A stretch of 64,000 nt of DNA. It comes from Robbsia andropogonis (lineage in GTDB: Bacteria > Pseudomonadota > Gammaproteobacteria > Burkholderiales > Burkholderiaceae). The position numbers and the translations under genes are program-made. Positions 37,427 through 45,658 of this stretch are shown here, in pieces. The stretch covers positions 62,001 through 126,000 of the forward strand of contig NZ_LAQU01000002.1 of NCBI RefSeq assembly GCF_000970345.1. Direction: 5' to 3'. The notes beneath the pieces were generated by a model. That model worked only from the letters and a program-made list of their open reading frames with translations, was not told where the DNA came from and searched no databases. Each line of letters starts with the position of its first letter. Position 1 is the stretch's first letter.

Positions 37427-39337
37427 TCATTCGCCCGGGCCACGCAATGGCCTCGCTGGCGCTCTGCGCGCGCCGGCTCCGGGAAAGGTCGCGGGACGTC
37501 TCGGCACGGGTGGCGCACCGGAAGCAACAGGCGGGGGGAGCGGGGCCAGCGGCCGATGCGGCGCATTGACGTGCTCAAACTCCGGATCGACAGGAAAATC
37601 GCTGCCGTTCAAGAATGCGACACCCGCCGCCCAGACTTTCTCGCCGAGCGTCCGATTCGTACTACACGATTTAGCCTGCGCCAAATATGCCTTGACGTCA
37701 GCCGTTGTCGAGGATACTGCAATGCCGCATCCATTGAGATATTGGGTGCCCCAGCCCTTCATCGCGTCGATGAATGCGACACCCTTCTGGAAGCCATCTT
37801 CGTTGATCACCTTGCCATCGGACGTCATCATGTCCATGAACTGCATTTTGCTGCCCGTGATCCCGGTATTGAGGGTCAGTATCGCGACGATCGGCGATGT
37901 CGATGCGTACGCGCCATACCATGCGTTGAACGCCCTTGGCCGCTTGTGCAGTGCGTCCGGTGCCTCCCGGTTATTCCACAGTATTTTGGCTTCGTCGATC
38001 AGCGCGCGAAATTGAAGGAGTTCGAAAATCCGGATCACGCCGCGGACTACCAGTTCAACAAGCTTCGTCACCGCGGTCGCGATGATGCCAAAGCCAGGCG
38101 CCAATGCTTCCACCGCGACCCGGGCCGCGCCCCCCATCGCGGTCAGCAATCCTTCCGCCAAGCTGATTTCCATGGTCGACTTGATGGTGTTAAAGATCGT
38201 CGAGGGATGCCCGGCGGCGATCCGCACCGAGCGATTCGACCACATCTTGAACCGATCCACGCTGGCGTCGATAGCATTGACAAGTCCCTTGAGGACATCC
38301 CGGCTGCCCCCTAGAAACGGTACCGCTTCAGCACAGAATTTCACCAGCAAACCATCGACCAGGGCACTCGCCAGTGATGTTAGTTTAGGCAATACAGTTG
38401 GCAGGATATTCGGCAGAATCGTATGTTTATAGAGCCTTAAATTGGGAAGCAGTTGATTCGTAATGTATTGGCATACGGCGTCCTTGGCGGCGTTGAGCGC
38501 GGCACGGATCTTGGCCACGATTTCGTGCGCGGTCAGCGAGACATGGTCGATCCCCTGCGAAATAGCTTCCGCTGTTAGCGGAACAGCATGTGACACAAGA
38601 TATTTTCCGCGTTGATAATGCCGCGTTGCCGCCTCTTGCCAGCTTTCCGGCGGCGTGGCCACCGGCGCCGGGGCGGGAATCGAGGGTCTTCCGGGCCTGG
38701 GCCGTGTCAGCACCGTCTTTTCAACCAGACCGGAAACGGGCGTCGCAACCACGCCGGCTTTTCCAACAATGTTGCGGGCCAACGCTACGCGTTGCATTGT
38801 TTGACTGACGGAGTCGTTAAAAGCCGCCCCGGCAGGCCCGGCACGCTGCCTTGCTTCCTCCGAGACGCGGCCTAGCAGTTCGAGATCGTTTGCAAAGCTC
38901 AATCCAATATCGGCAGCTGAAAAGGCCGCGCCCACCGCCACTTCGGCCACGGTCGAGTCGACATGCAGTTGCGAAAATAGATAGATAACGCCGAGCCTGG
39001 CGTGGATGCGATCCGATATGGGAATCGGCGACGCACCTTGGTTGTCAACGTCGTCCGATTGCGCCAATTGCCTGGCGAGGGCGCTGATACACATCGACCG
39101 ATTCGCAGGATCGCGCTCCCAATTCGGCCCTACCGTCGAACGCCATGCATTGAAGGCATCGCGTAACCGTTGGAAGGTTGCCGCGTTCCGATGATTATCG
39201 AACGCGTACATAGCTGCATCCACCTGGCCAAGGCCTGACTTCTGCCGGCGCCCGAACAAGCCGTCACTGATTCCCGTCCCGGCATCCCACTGTATATACG
39301 TCATCACGTTTTGATACAAACCCGGCACGGTGGACAT
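37427..39337 (-). CDS. Hypothetical 636-residue protein, divergent from tssB
   Basis: I do not recognise the family. Visible parts: residues ~1-90 with aromatic-rich helices (LRDAFNAWRSTVGPNWERD); a mostly helical region ~105-210; a Pro-rich linker ~211-231; a long helical region ~232-450 with strongly hydrophobic stretches (322-345 and 395-440, including ALAPGFGIIATAVTKLVELVV) that could insert into a membrane; a mixed domain ~465-580 with four cysteines in the C-terminal half (537 and 558 among them); and a Pro/Arg-rich tail ~590-636. No signal peptide. Divergent from tssB-tssC-hcp across 293 bp, so a T6SS-linked role such as a secreted toxin is possible but inferred. Confidence 0.75.
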   Translation of the reverse strand: MSTVPGLYQNVMTYIQWDAGTGISDGLFGRRQKSGLGQVDAAMYAFDNHRNAATFQRLRDAFNAWRSTVGPNWERDPANRSMCISALARQLAQSDDVDNQGASPIPISDRIHARLGVIYLFSQLHVDSTVAEVAVGAAFSAADIGLSFANDLELLGRVSEEARQRAGPAGAAFNDSVSQTMQRVALARNIVGKAGVVATPVSGLVEKTVLTRPRPGRPSIPAPAPVATPPESWQEAATRHYQRGKYLVSHAVPLTAEAISQGIDHVSLTAHEIVAKIRAALNAAKDAVCQYITNQLLPNLRLYKHTILPNILPTVLPKLTSLASALVDGLLVKFCAEAVPFLGGSRDVLKGLVNAIDASVDRFKMWSNRSVRIAAGHPSTIFNTIKSTMEISLAEGLLTAMGGAARVAVEALAPGFGIIATAVTKLVELVVRGVIRIFELLQFRALIDEAKILWNNREAPDALHKRPRAFNAWYGAYASTSPIVAILTLNTGITGSKMQFMDMMTSDGKVINEDGFQKGVAFIDAMKGWGTQYLNGCGIAVSSTTADVKAYLAQAKSCSTNRTLGEKVWAAGVAFLNGSDFPVDPEFEHVNAPHRPLAPLPPPVASGAPPVPRRPATFPGAGARRAPARPLRGPGE

Positions 39338-39630
39338 GGCAGCGGCCTCACGAAATCCATCGACATTGCGACAAGACGCGACGGTGCAATAGGCCCGTAC
39401 ACGCCACTGAGCCTTGGGTGACGCCCCAATGCAATTCGTGCCCTCCCGCCGAGGTTAATTTGCTTCGTATCGTGGAACCAGCATTCGCTTTTTTGACACG
39501 AAGCGAGCGTGCATTGATCACGACCGTGCGCCCGCGTACAGCTTGAAAGCGGATTGGAGCACGCCACCGACAAAAATCGGGTCAGCCCGAAACACGGACA
39601 CGGCAAGAAAAATTTGCTTGGGAGAATGGG

Positions 39631-40221
39631 ATGTCAGACAGCTTGCAAAACTGGGTGGGCCGCAACCGGCCACCGCGTGTACAGATCACCTACGACGTGG
39701 AGGTCGGTGATGCCGTCGAGAAGCGCGAACTGCCAATGGTCGTTGGCATCATGGCGGACCTCTCGGGTCATCCCATCAACCCTCTGCCTAAACTGAAAGA
39801 CCGACGCCTGGTCGAAATCGATCGCGACAACTTCAGCGACGTAATGGGTCAGATCAAACCACGATTAAAACTCAGCGTTCCGAACACGCTGTCCGGCGAC
39901 GGCACGTTGCCGATTTCGCTGTCTTTTTCCACGATGGCCGATTTCCATCCGGATAACCTGGTCCGCCAGATCGCCCCGCTCGCAAAACTGCTCGAAGCAC
40001 GACAGCAACTGCGCGATTTGCTGGCGAAGCTGGACGGCAACGACGAATTAGACGCGATGCTCGAACAGATCGTGCAAGACACGACGGAACTGGAACAACT
40101 GAAACAAGAAGCGGGCGCTGTAAGCGACGCGGACGCCGGCGCGCCCACCAACAAAGTTGATCCCACGGGCGATGCCTTCGCCCCGGCCACGCCTGAACCG
40201 ACTGCCGGCGATCCGTCCTGA
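39631..40221 (+). CDS. tssB: T6SS contractile sheath small subunit TssB (VipA)
   Basis: A 196-residue sheath protein. The N-terminus SDSLQNWVGRNRPPRVQITYDVE, the motif LPMVVGIMADLSGHP, RRLVEIDRDNFSDVM and LSFSTMADFHPDNLVRQIAPL are the standard TssB blocks. The C-terminal ~45 residues are acidic, Ala/Pro-rich and longer than in many TssB proteins. It binds TssC to form the outer sheath that contracts to fire the Hcp tube. First gene of the tssB-tssC-hcp set, 69 bp ahead of tssC. Confidence 0.93.
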   Translation: MSDSLQNWVGRNRPPRVQITYDVEVGDAVEKRELPMVVGIMADLSGHPINPLPKLKDRRLVEIDRDNFSDVMGQIKPRLKLSVPNTLSGDGTLPISLSFSTMADFHPDNLVRQIAPLAKLLEARQQLRDLLAKLDGNDELDAMLEQIVQDTTELEQLKQEAGAVSDADAGAPTNKVDPTGDAFAPATPEPTAGDPS

Positions 40222-40290
40222 CATGCCCCCGGACTCCCGCACGCGCGGCTTATCGTCTATCCATTCACGTACGTAACGAAGACACCTATC

Positions 40291-41808
40291 ATGGCAAACA
40301 AAGCAAAGGCTGCGGCGAGCGCAGTCGAAGCGGATTCGGACATGGCAACCGCGGATGCGCCCGCCGCCAATGCCACGCTGCTCGATAAGATCGTTCAGGA
40401 AGGGAATATGGCCATCGAGCCATCCCAAAATACGTATGCAAAAAAACTGATTGGGCAGTTGGCCTCGCAAATCCTGGATGAAGGCATGCGAACGAGCCCG
40501 GACAAAGGCGTTGTCGCAATGATCAACGACCGTGTGGCGGAGATCGATCGCCTTCTAAGCGACCAGTTGAATACGGTCCTGCACGATCAGACATTTCAGG
40601 CGTTGGAGGCGTCCTGGCGTGGTCTTTCAGATATGGTGCAGGGGACAGAAACCAGTTCGAGGCTGAAACTACGGCTTCTCAACGTGTCCAAGTCTGAACT
40701 GCTGAAGGATTTGGAAACGGCAGTCGATCACGACATGAGTGTGCTTTTCAAGAAAGTGTACGAAGACGAGTACGGCACATTTGGCGGCAGCCCGTTTTCA
40801 TTGTTGATCGGTGACTTCACGTTTGGCCGACATCCACAGGACATCGCACTGCTAGATCGTATCTCGAAAGTGGCCGCTGCCGCACACGCACCTTTTATCA
40901 GTGCCGCCTCTCCTGCGCTGTTCGACATGAAGTCCTTTGCGGACCTGGGCGTGCCGCGGGATCTCTCAAAACTGTTTGAAAGTGCCGAACTGGCACCATG
41001 GCGCAATTTCCGTGAAGCGGAAGATTCCCGTTACGTCGCACTGGTCTTGCCAAGTTACGCCGCCCGGCTGCCGTATGGCGCCACTACGAGTCCGGTGGAG
41101 TCGTTCCGTTTCGAAGAGGCCGTCGACGGTACCGACCATACGAAATACTTGTGGGCCAATTCCGCCTATCAGTTGGGTCTGCGTATCACCGCGGCTTTTG
41201 CCCAATATAGCTGGACCACCGCCATACGGGGCGTCGAAGGCGGAGGCAAGATCGAAGGTCTGCCGACCCATATGTTCCGTACCAATGAAGGCGATTTTGC
41301 GCTGAAGTGCCCTACCGAAGTGACAATCACCGATCGCCGTGAAAAAGAATTGAACGACCTGGGCTTTATTGCCGTCGTCAATGCAAAAGGTTCCAACTCC
41401 GCCACGTTTTTTGGTGGCCAGACCGTCAACAAACCGAAAACCTATTCAAAAGACGAAGCGAACGCAAACGCGCTGCTATCCGCACGGTTGCCCTACATCA
41501 TGGCGGCCTCACGTTTCGCGCATTATTTGAAGGTCATCATGCGCGACAAGGTGGGCAGTTTCCAGACACGAGAGGAGGTGGAAGGGTATCTGAACAACTG
41601 GATAGCGGACTACGTCCTGCTCAATACGTCCGCGCCGCAGGCCGCCAAGGCACGCTTTCCGCTTAGCGAGGCACGCGTTGATGTGACGGAAGTCCCAGGC
41701 AAACCAGGCGCTTACAACGCCACGTGCTTCTTGAAGCCGCATTTCCAGATGGAAACCTTGACGGCCTCGATGCGACTCGTTGCGGAACTTCCCGCAGCGG
41801 CAGCCTGA
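40291..41808 (+). CDS. tssC: T6SS contractile sheath large subunit TssC (VipB)
   Basis: A 505-residue protein with canonical TssC blocks: ALEASWRGLSDMVQGTETSSRLKLR near residue 105, SPFSLLIGDFTFGRHPQDIALL near 167, SRYVALVLPSYAARLPYG near 250, GLPTHMFRTNEGDFALKCPTE near 325, and the C-terminal FLKPHFQMETLTASMRLVAELP. The first ~25 residues are Ala-rich. It makes the sheath with TssB. Full-length with no sign of damage, although the rest of a T6SS locus is not found in this window. Confidence 0.95.
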   Translation: MANKAKAAASAVEADSDMATADAPAANATLLDKIVQEGNMAIEPSQNTYAKKLIGQLASQILDEGMRTSPDKGVVAMINDRVAEIDRLLSDQLNTVLHDQTFQALEASWRGLSDMVQGTETSSRLKLRLLNVSKSELLKDLETAVDHDMSVLFKKVYEDEYGTFGGSPFSLLIGDFTFGRHPQDIALLDRISKVAAAAHAPFISAASPALFDMKSFADLGVPRDLSKLFESAELAPWRNFREAEDSRYVALVLPSYAARLPYGATTSPVESFRFEEAVDGTDHTKYLWANSAYQLGLRITAAFAQYSWTTAIRGVEGGGKIEGLPTHMFRTNEGDFALKCPTEVTITDRREKELNDLGFIAVVNAKGSNSATFFGGQTVNKPKTYSKDEANANALLSARLPYIMAASRFAHYLKVIMRDKVGSFQTREEVEGYLNNWIADYVLLNTSAPQAAKARFPLSEARVDVTEVPGKPGAYNATCFLKPHFQMETLTASMRLVAELPAAAA

Positions 41809-41871
41809 ACAAGCGGTCGCATAGCCCCCTTTTTTCCCACCGCCCCATAATCCATCAACGCGGGAAACATC

Positions 41872-42351
41872 ATGGAATCGCTTTTCCTCTCGATCAAAAG
41901 CATCAAGGGCAATTCGATCATCGCAGGTTATGCCGACAAGATCATTGTCGAGTCTTTTTCTCACGGCGTATCACTGCCGCTATATGCCGACGCCGGAAAC
42001 AGTGATCGGACGATCGGTCGCCCGACATTTTCGGAAATGTCCTTCTCCAAAACGACCGATGTTTCCACGCCGGCGCTGCTGGCTGCGTGCGCCAGCGGCA
42101 CGAATCTCGGCGACGTGGTACTGGACATGGGGCGCACCGACAAGGGAAAGTACATGTCACTGATCAAATACACCATGGCAAACGCCATGATTTCGTCCAT
42201 TCGGACAGCCGGCCACCCTGGCGGAGGATCGGACACCTTTTCGCTGAACTTCACGAAACTGACCTGCGTATTCACGCAACAGAAACCGGACGGCACTCCC
42301 AAGGGGAACGCGCAGTTCGGTTGGGATTTGACAAAGAGTGTAGCCGCCTGA
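41872..42351 (+). CDS. hcp: T6SS tube protein Hcp (TssD)
   Basis: A 159-residue Hcp-family protein. It has IKSIKGNSIIAGYADKIIVESFSHGV at the N-terminus, EMSFSKTTDVSTPALLAACASG in the middle and SLNFTKLTCVFTQQKPDG near the end. Hcp hexamers stack into the tube and are secreted, carrying effectors in their lumen. It is 63 bp downstream of tssC and last in the set; a GC-rich hairpin follows the stop. Confidence 0.95.
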   Translation: MESLFLSIKSIKGNSIIAGYADKIIVESFSHGVSLPLYADAGNSDRTIGRPTFSEMSFSKTTDVSTPALLAACASGTNLGDVVLDMGRTDKGKYMSLIKYTMANAMISSIRTAGHPGGGSDTFSLNFTKLTCVFTQQKPDGTPKGNAQFGWDLTKSVAA

Positions 42352-42357
42352 TCAGGG

Positions 42358-42376
42358 GGGGCGCCTGGCGCGCCCC
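42358..42376 (+). terminator. GC-rich hairpin after hcp
   Basis: A 7-bp stem, GGGGCGC / GCGCCCC, with a five-base loop, starts six bases after the hcp stop. No T-run follows. It may end or slow the tssBC-hcp transcript. Confidence 0.45.
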
Positions 42377-42552
42377 TCCCCACCCTCCCTCGACGCCAGC
42401 CGCAGGCATCGCGGAAAACCGCGCACGCATTAAAATACCACTGATATACTATCGCCGTGGTCATTGCTTGACTGCGTCGTCCGTTCGCCGTCGCGCCATT
42501 CCGCAGGCCATTTCCCTGGTCACGTATACGCCCGAGAGGGAATCCTTCGCGC

Positions 42553-42927
42553 ATGAACCGCCCCGCCGATCTCTATATTCAATTCCTGCACAAGACACAG
42601 GCGGGGTCTGGCACGGCAGCGTTGCCTGAACTCGATGCCGTCGAAGAACAAATCCTTATTACCGTCGCGTTACGTCAAGGTGCGCACGAAAGACTGTGTG
42701 TCCGGGATCTGATCGGTATTGCTCGCCTCGGGTCGCCTACACGCGTCTTTCGTCGCCTGCAGGCCATGCGCACGAAAGGGTGGCTGACGTTGCAAGACAC
42801 AACGGACAATCGCCGCAAACAAGTCGCACTGACCTCCGCGGCAATGGATCATCTCGACTATCTGGGCGGTTGCATACGAGAAGCGGCAGCGAGTGCGCGT
42901 GGCGACGTGGGTTCGGCTTCCGACTAG
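42553..42927 (+). CDS. Small winged-helix (MarR-like) protein
   Basis: A 124-residue protein whose residues ~20-105 look like a MarR-type winged helix: a helix pair ending in LIGIARLGSPTRVFRRLQAM as recognition region, then the wing MRTKGWLTLQDTTDNRRKQVALTSAA. It lacks the long dimerisation helices of full MarR proteins, being ~20 residues shorter. It lies between hcp (201 bp upstream) and the PuuE-type gene (98 bp downstream), on the same strand as both. Whether it regulates either is unknown. Confidence 0.65.
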   Translation: MNRPADLYIQFLHKTQAGSGTAALPELDAVEEQILITVALRQGAHERLCVRDLIGIARLGSPTRVFRRLQAMRTKGWLTLQDTTDNRRKQVALTSAAMDHLDYLGGCIREAAASARGDVGSASD

Positions 42928-43025
42928 TCCGCCTGCACAGATAACGGCAGCGGATACGTTCTTTTCCTAAAAAAATCGGCGCCTGATACGATATGGCGCT
43001 GAATCCGAACAGGAACAGACACGCC

Positions 43026-43955
43026 ATGCACGCTAACGCTTATCCTCGCGACATGATCGGCTACGGCCGCGATCCGGTGCAAGCCGGTTGGCCGGGCAAT
43101 GCCCGTATCGCGCTGCAATTCGTGCTGAACTACGAAGAAGGCGGCGAGAACAATATCCTCCACGGTGACGCCGGCTCCGAGCAGTTCCTCTCTGAAATCG
43201 TTGGCGCCGCGTCTTATCCGGCGCGGCACATGAGTATGGAATCGATCTACGAATATGGCTCACGTGCCGGCGTCTGGCGCATCCTGAGGGAATTTGAGAA
43301 ACGTCGATTGCCATTGACCGTCTTCGCCGTCGGGATGGCGTTGGAACGCCACCCCGATCTGGCCAGTGCGTTCACTGAACTGGGTCACGAAATCGCCTGT
43401 CATGGCTGGCGCTGGATCCATTATCAGGATATGCCACGCGATAAGGAAGCGGAACATATGCGGCTGGGAATGGAAGCCATTACCCGGTTGACCGGCAGCC
43501 GTCCTCTCGGCTGGTACACCGGCCGGGACAGCCCACAGACACGACAACTGGTGGCGGAATACGGGGGGTTTCTCTACGACTCCGACTACTACGGGGACGA
43601 CCTTCCGTTCTGGACGAACGTGCGCACGCAGCAAAGGGGCACTGTCCCGCAATTGATCGTGCCATACACGCTCGATACCAACGACATGCGTTTCGCCACG
43701 CCACAAGGGTTCAACACCGCGGAGCAGTTCTTCGTCTATTTACGCGATAGCTTCGATGTGCTGTATGCCGAGGGCGCGGACACGCCGAAGATGATGTCGG
43801 TCGGCATGCATTGTCGGCTGCTCGGGCGGCCGGGCCGGTTCATCGCGTTGCAACGATTTCTCGATCACGTTGCACGACACGACAGAGTCTGGATCTGTCG
43901 CCGCGATCACATCGCACGTCATTGGCATCAGCATCACCCGCATGTGACGCCATAA
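43026..43955 (+). CDS. puuE: Allantoinase PuuE (polysaccharide-deacetylase-like)
   Basis: A 309-residue NodB-fold protein that matches the metal-independent/alternative allantoinase PuuE: YPRDMIGYGRDP at the N-terminus, RIALQFVLNYEEGGENNILHGDAGSEQFLSE, SMESIYEYGSRAGVWRIL and the C-terminal MSVGMHCRLLGRPGR. It hydrolyses allantoin to allantoate in purine (uric acid) breakdown. The ATG at 43026 is preferred over 42993 because the family begins a few residues before YPRD and an AGGA ribosome site is present. No other ureide-pathway gene is in the window. A strong hairpin follows. Confidence 0.87.
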   Translation: MHANAYPRDMIGYGRDPVQAGWPGNARIALQFVLNYEEGGENNILHGDAGSEQFLSEIVGAASYPARHMSMESIYEYGSRAGVWRILREFEKRRLPLTVFAVGMALERHPDLASAFTELGHEIACHGWRWIHYQDMPRDKEAEHMRLGMEAITRLTGSRPLGWYTGRDSPQTRQLVAEYGGFLYDSDYYGDDLPFWTNVRTQQRGTVPQLIVPYTLDTNDMRFATPQGFNTAEQFFVYLRDSFDVLYAEGADTPKMMSVGMHCRLLGRPGRFIALQRFLDHVARHDRVWICRRDHIARHWHQHHPHVTP

Positions 43956-43979
43956 AAGCGCACTGTGTCAATCGCGTTC

Positions 43980-44036
43980 GTGCCAAGGCGGCGTGCGATT
44001 AGCATGCCGCCTTGGCACGCGAACAGCCCTGTTTTT
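43980..44036 (+). terminator. Intrinsic terminator after puuE
   Basis: A perfect 13-bp stem, GTGCCAAGGCGGC (43980-43992) and GCCGCCTTGGCAC (44006-44018), with a 13-base loop. Flanking bases extend it imperfectly. A run of five T's follows at 44032-44036, after a 12-base gap. Confidence 0.6.
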
Positions 44037-44189
44037 CAACCGCCATCCAGACCTGCCGATGCGCCAGAGATGCTGAGACTGCCAGAACGCTAATCCGTGG
44101 CGCGCATTGTCATACGCGAGCGCTATAATCGTGCGCTTCAACGGGGGCCCCAGGGCACCTGCAACACGGCAGCACGGCGGAAAACAGTT

Positions 44190-44906
44190 ATGGAAGCAAT
44201 ACAAAACTTTCAGATCGATTCGCTGCTCGACACCTGCATCAGCTTGATCGCCGCGTTCCTGCTAGGCGGCGTGATCGGCCTGGAGCGGCAATATCGGCAG
44301 CGCACCGCGGGACTGCGAACGAACGTCCTGGTTGCCGTCGGCGCGGCGGTCTTTGTCGACATGGCCAATCGTCTCGATGGTCATCAAGGCGCGGTACACG
44401 TGCTGGCCTATGTGGTGTCAGGCGTCGGTTTCCTGGGCGCGGGCGTTATCATGCGAGAGGAAGGCAATGTCCGTGGCTTGAATACAGCGGCCACCCTGTG
44501 GGGATCAGCGGCAGTGGGCGCAGCGGCCGGCGCGGACCTGATCGGCGAGGCGTTGGTCGGGACGTTGGCGGTACTTGCGGCGAACACACTGTTGCGGCCG
44601 ATCGTCAACTCGATCAATCGCAAGCCGCTGGATGTGGAATCGGTCGAAGTCACCAATACCGTGCATGTGATCGCCGAGCGCCTACATCAGAAGCGGGTCA
44701 TGAAAATGCTCGAGGATGCGCTCGAGAACAGTGACCACCCCACGCGCGACCTCGACCTGCATGCATTCGGCCAGGATGAGATCGAGATTGAAGCCACGCT
44801 GGTGGCAACCTCCGTCGATGGGGACGAGCTGGATGCGCTGGTACAGAAATTAGCGGCCATCCCGGGCGTACGGCAAGCATTCTGGAGTCCAAGCACCACC
44901 GAGTAA
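44190..44906 (+). CDS. MgtC/SapB family membrane protein
   Basis: A 238-residue protein. The N-terminal ~140 residues hold four to five membrane helices with the MgtC motifs LLGGVIGLERQYRQRTAGLRTN (near 24-45), VVSGVGFLGAGVIMREEGNVRGLNTAATLW (near 76-105). The C-terminal ~90 residues form a soluble ACT-like domain. MgtC-type proteins are linked to survival in low magnesium and inside host cells; their transport role is disputed. The ATG at 44190 is chosen since the membrane domain starts right after it and a GGCGG site precedes; a longer frame opens at 44097. No Mg-sensing leader was identified. Confidence 0.85.
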   Translation: MEAIQNFQIDSLLDTCISLIAAFLLGGVIGLERQYRQRTAGLRTNVLVAVGAAVFVDMANRLDGHQGAVHVLAYVVSGVGFLGAGVIMREEGNVRGLNTAATLWGSAAVGAAAGADLIGEALVGTLAVLAANTLLRPIVNSINRKPLDVESVEVTNTVHVIAERLHQKRVMKMLEDALENSDHPTRDLDLHAFGQDEIEIEATLVATSVDGDELDALVQKLAAIPGVRQAFWSPSTTE

Positions 44907-45057
44907 CCTGGCGAGGCCATCGGACGCGTTCGACCCCGGTGCACCGCAGCCCTTAGGAGTCGATCGCCTCAGGCGCAGGCCGACGCCCACGGCTTGCCGT
45001 CGAAACGCCGTCGGACCCACGGCACTACTACGCCACGCGAACCCACGGCGCCCCATG

Positions 45058-45477
45058 TCACGGGCGACGCGCCACCATATCGATCTCGACCACCGCCTTG
45101 CGTGCCAAACCGGTGACGCCGATGCAAGTGCGGGCCGGCAGCGGCTTCGGCAGGAAATAAGCCTTGTAGGCCTCGTTCATCGCCGCGTAGTCTCGTTCGA
45201 ATTCAGTCAGGTAGATCCGCACGCTGACCACGTTGTCCAGCGTCAGCCCGACGCCGTGCAAGACCAAAATCAAGTTGTCCATCACGCGCCGCGTCTGGGC
45301 GGTCACGCCCTCCGGCAACGGCGTGGCATCGTTGTCCGGGTCGGTTGGCATCTGCCCGGTCAGAAACACCCACCCATCGGTCTCGACGGCGTGGGAAAAC
45401 GGCCCCACCGGCGTTGGCGCGTCGTCCACCATCAGGAAGGTCGGCAACAAGGACTGGCGGGCGTGGGTTTCAGACAT
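45058..45477 (-). CDS. RidA family protein (enamine/imine deaminase)
   Basis: A 139-residue RidA/YjgF-family protein with GPFSHAVETDGWVFLTGQMP near residues 25-43 and the C-terminal PARTCIGVTGLARKAVVEIDMVA, where R116 matches the arginine that binds the carboxylate of enamine substrates. RidA removes reactive 2-aminoacrylate-type intermediates from PLP enzymes; many paralogues have narrower, unknown roles. It is probably monocistronic. An A+T-rich stretch at 45540-45590 likely holds its promoter. Confidence 0.87.
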   Translation of the reverse strand: MSETHARQSLLPTFLMVDDAPTPVGPFSHAVETDGWVFLTGQMPTDPDNDATPLPEGVTAQTRRVMDNLILVLHGVGLTLDNVVSVRIYLTEFERDYAAMNEAYKAYFLPKPLPARTCIGVTGLARKAVVEIDMVARRP

Positions 45478-45658
45478 CTGTTTTCCTTGGTAGGGATGGA
45501 CGGAAGCGACGGTCGCAAACAGGCGAGTGGCCGCAGCTTCCTTTATTTAACGCCATAAGTATCTCAATTTAAATTTTCTGTTGCAAAGCACGTTGCCGGA
45601 TCATTCGTCAGGTCCTGCCTCATTGTCAGCGAGGGCCTCTGCAGGCAAGGCTAATGCA

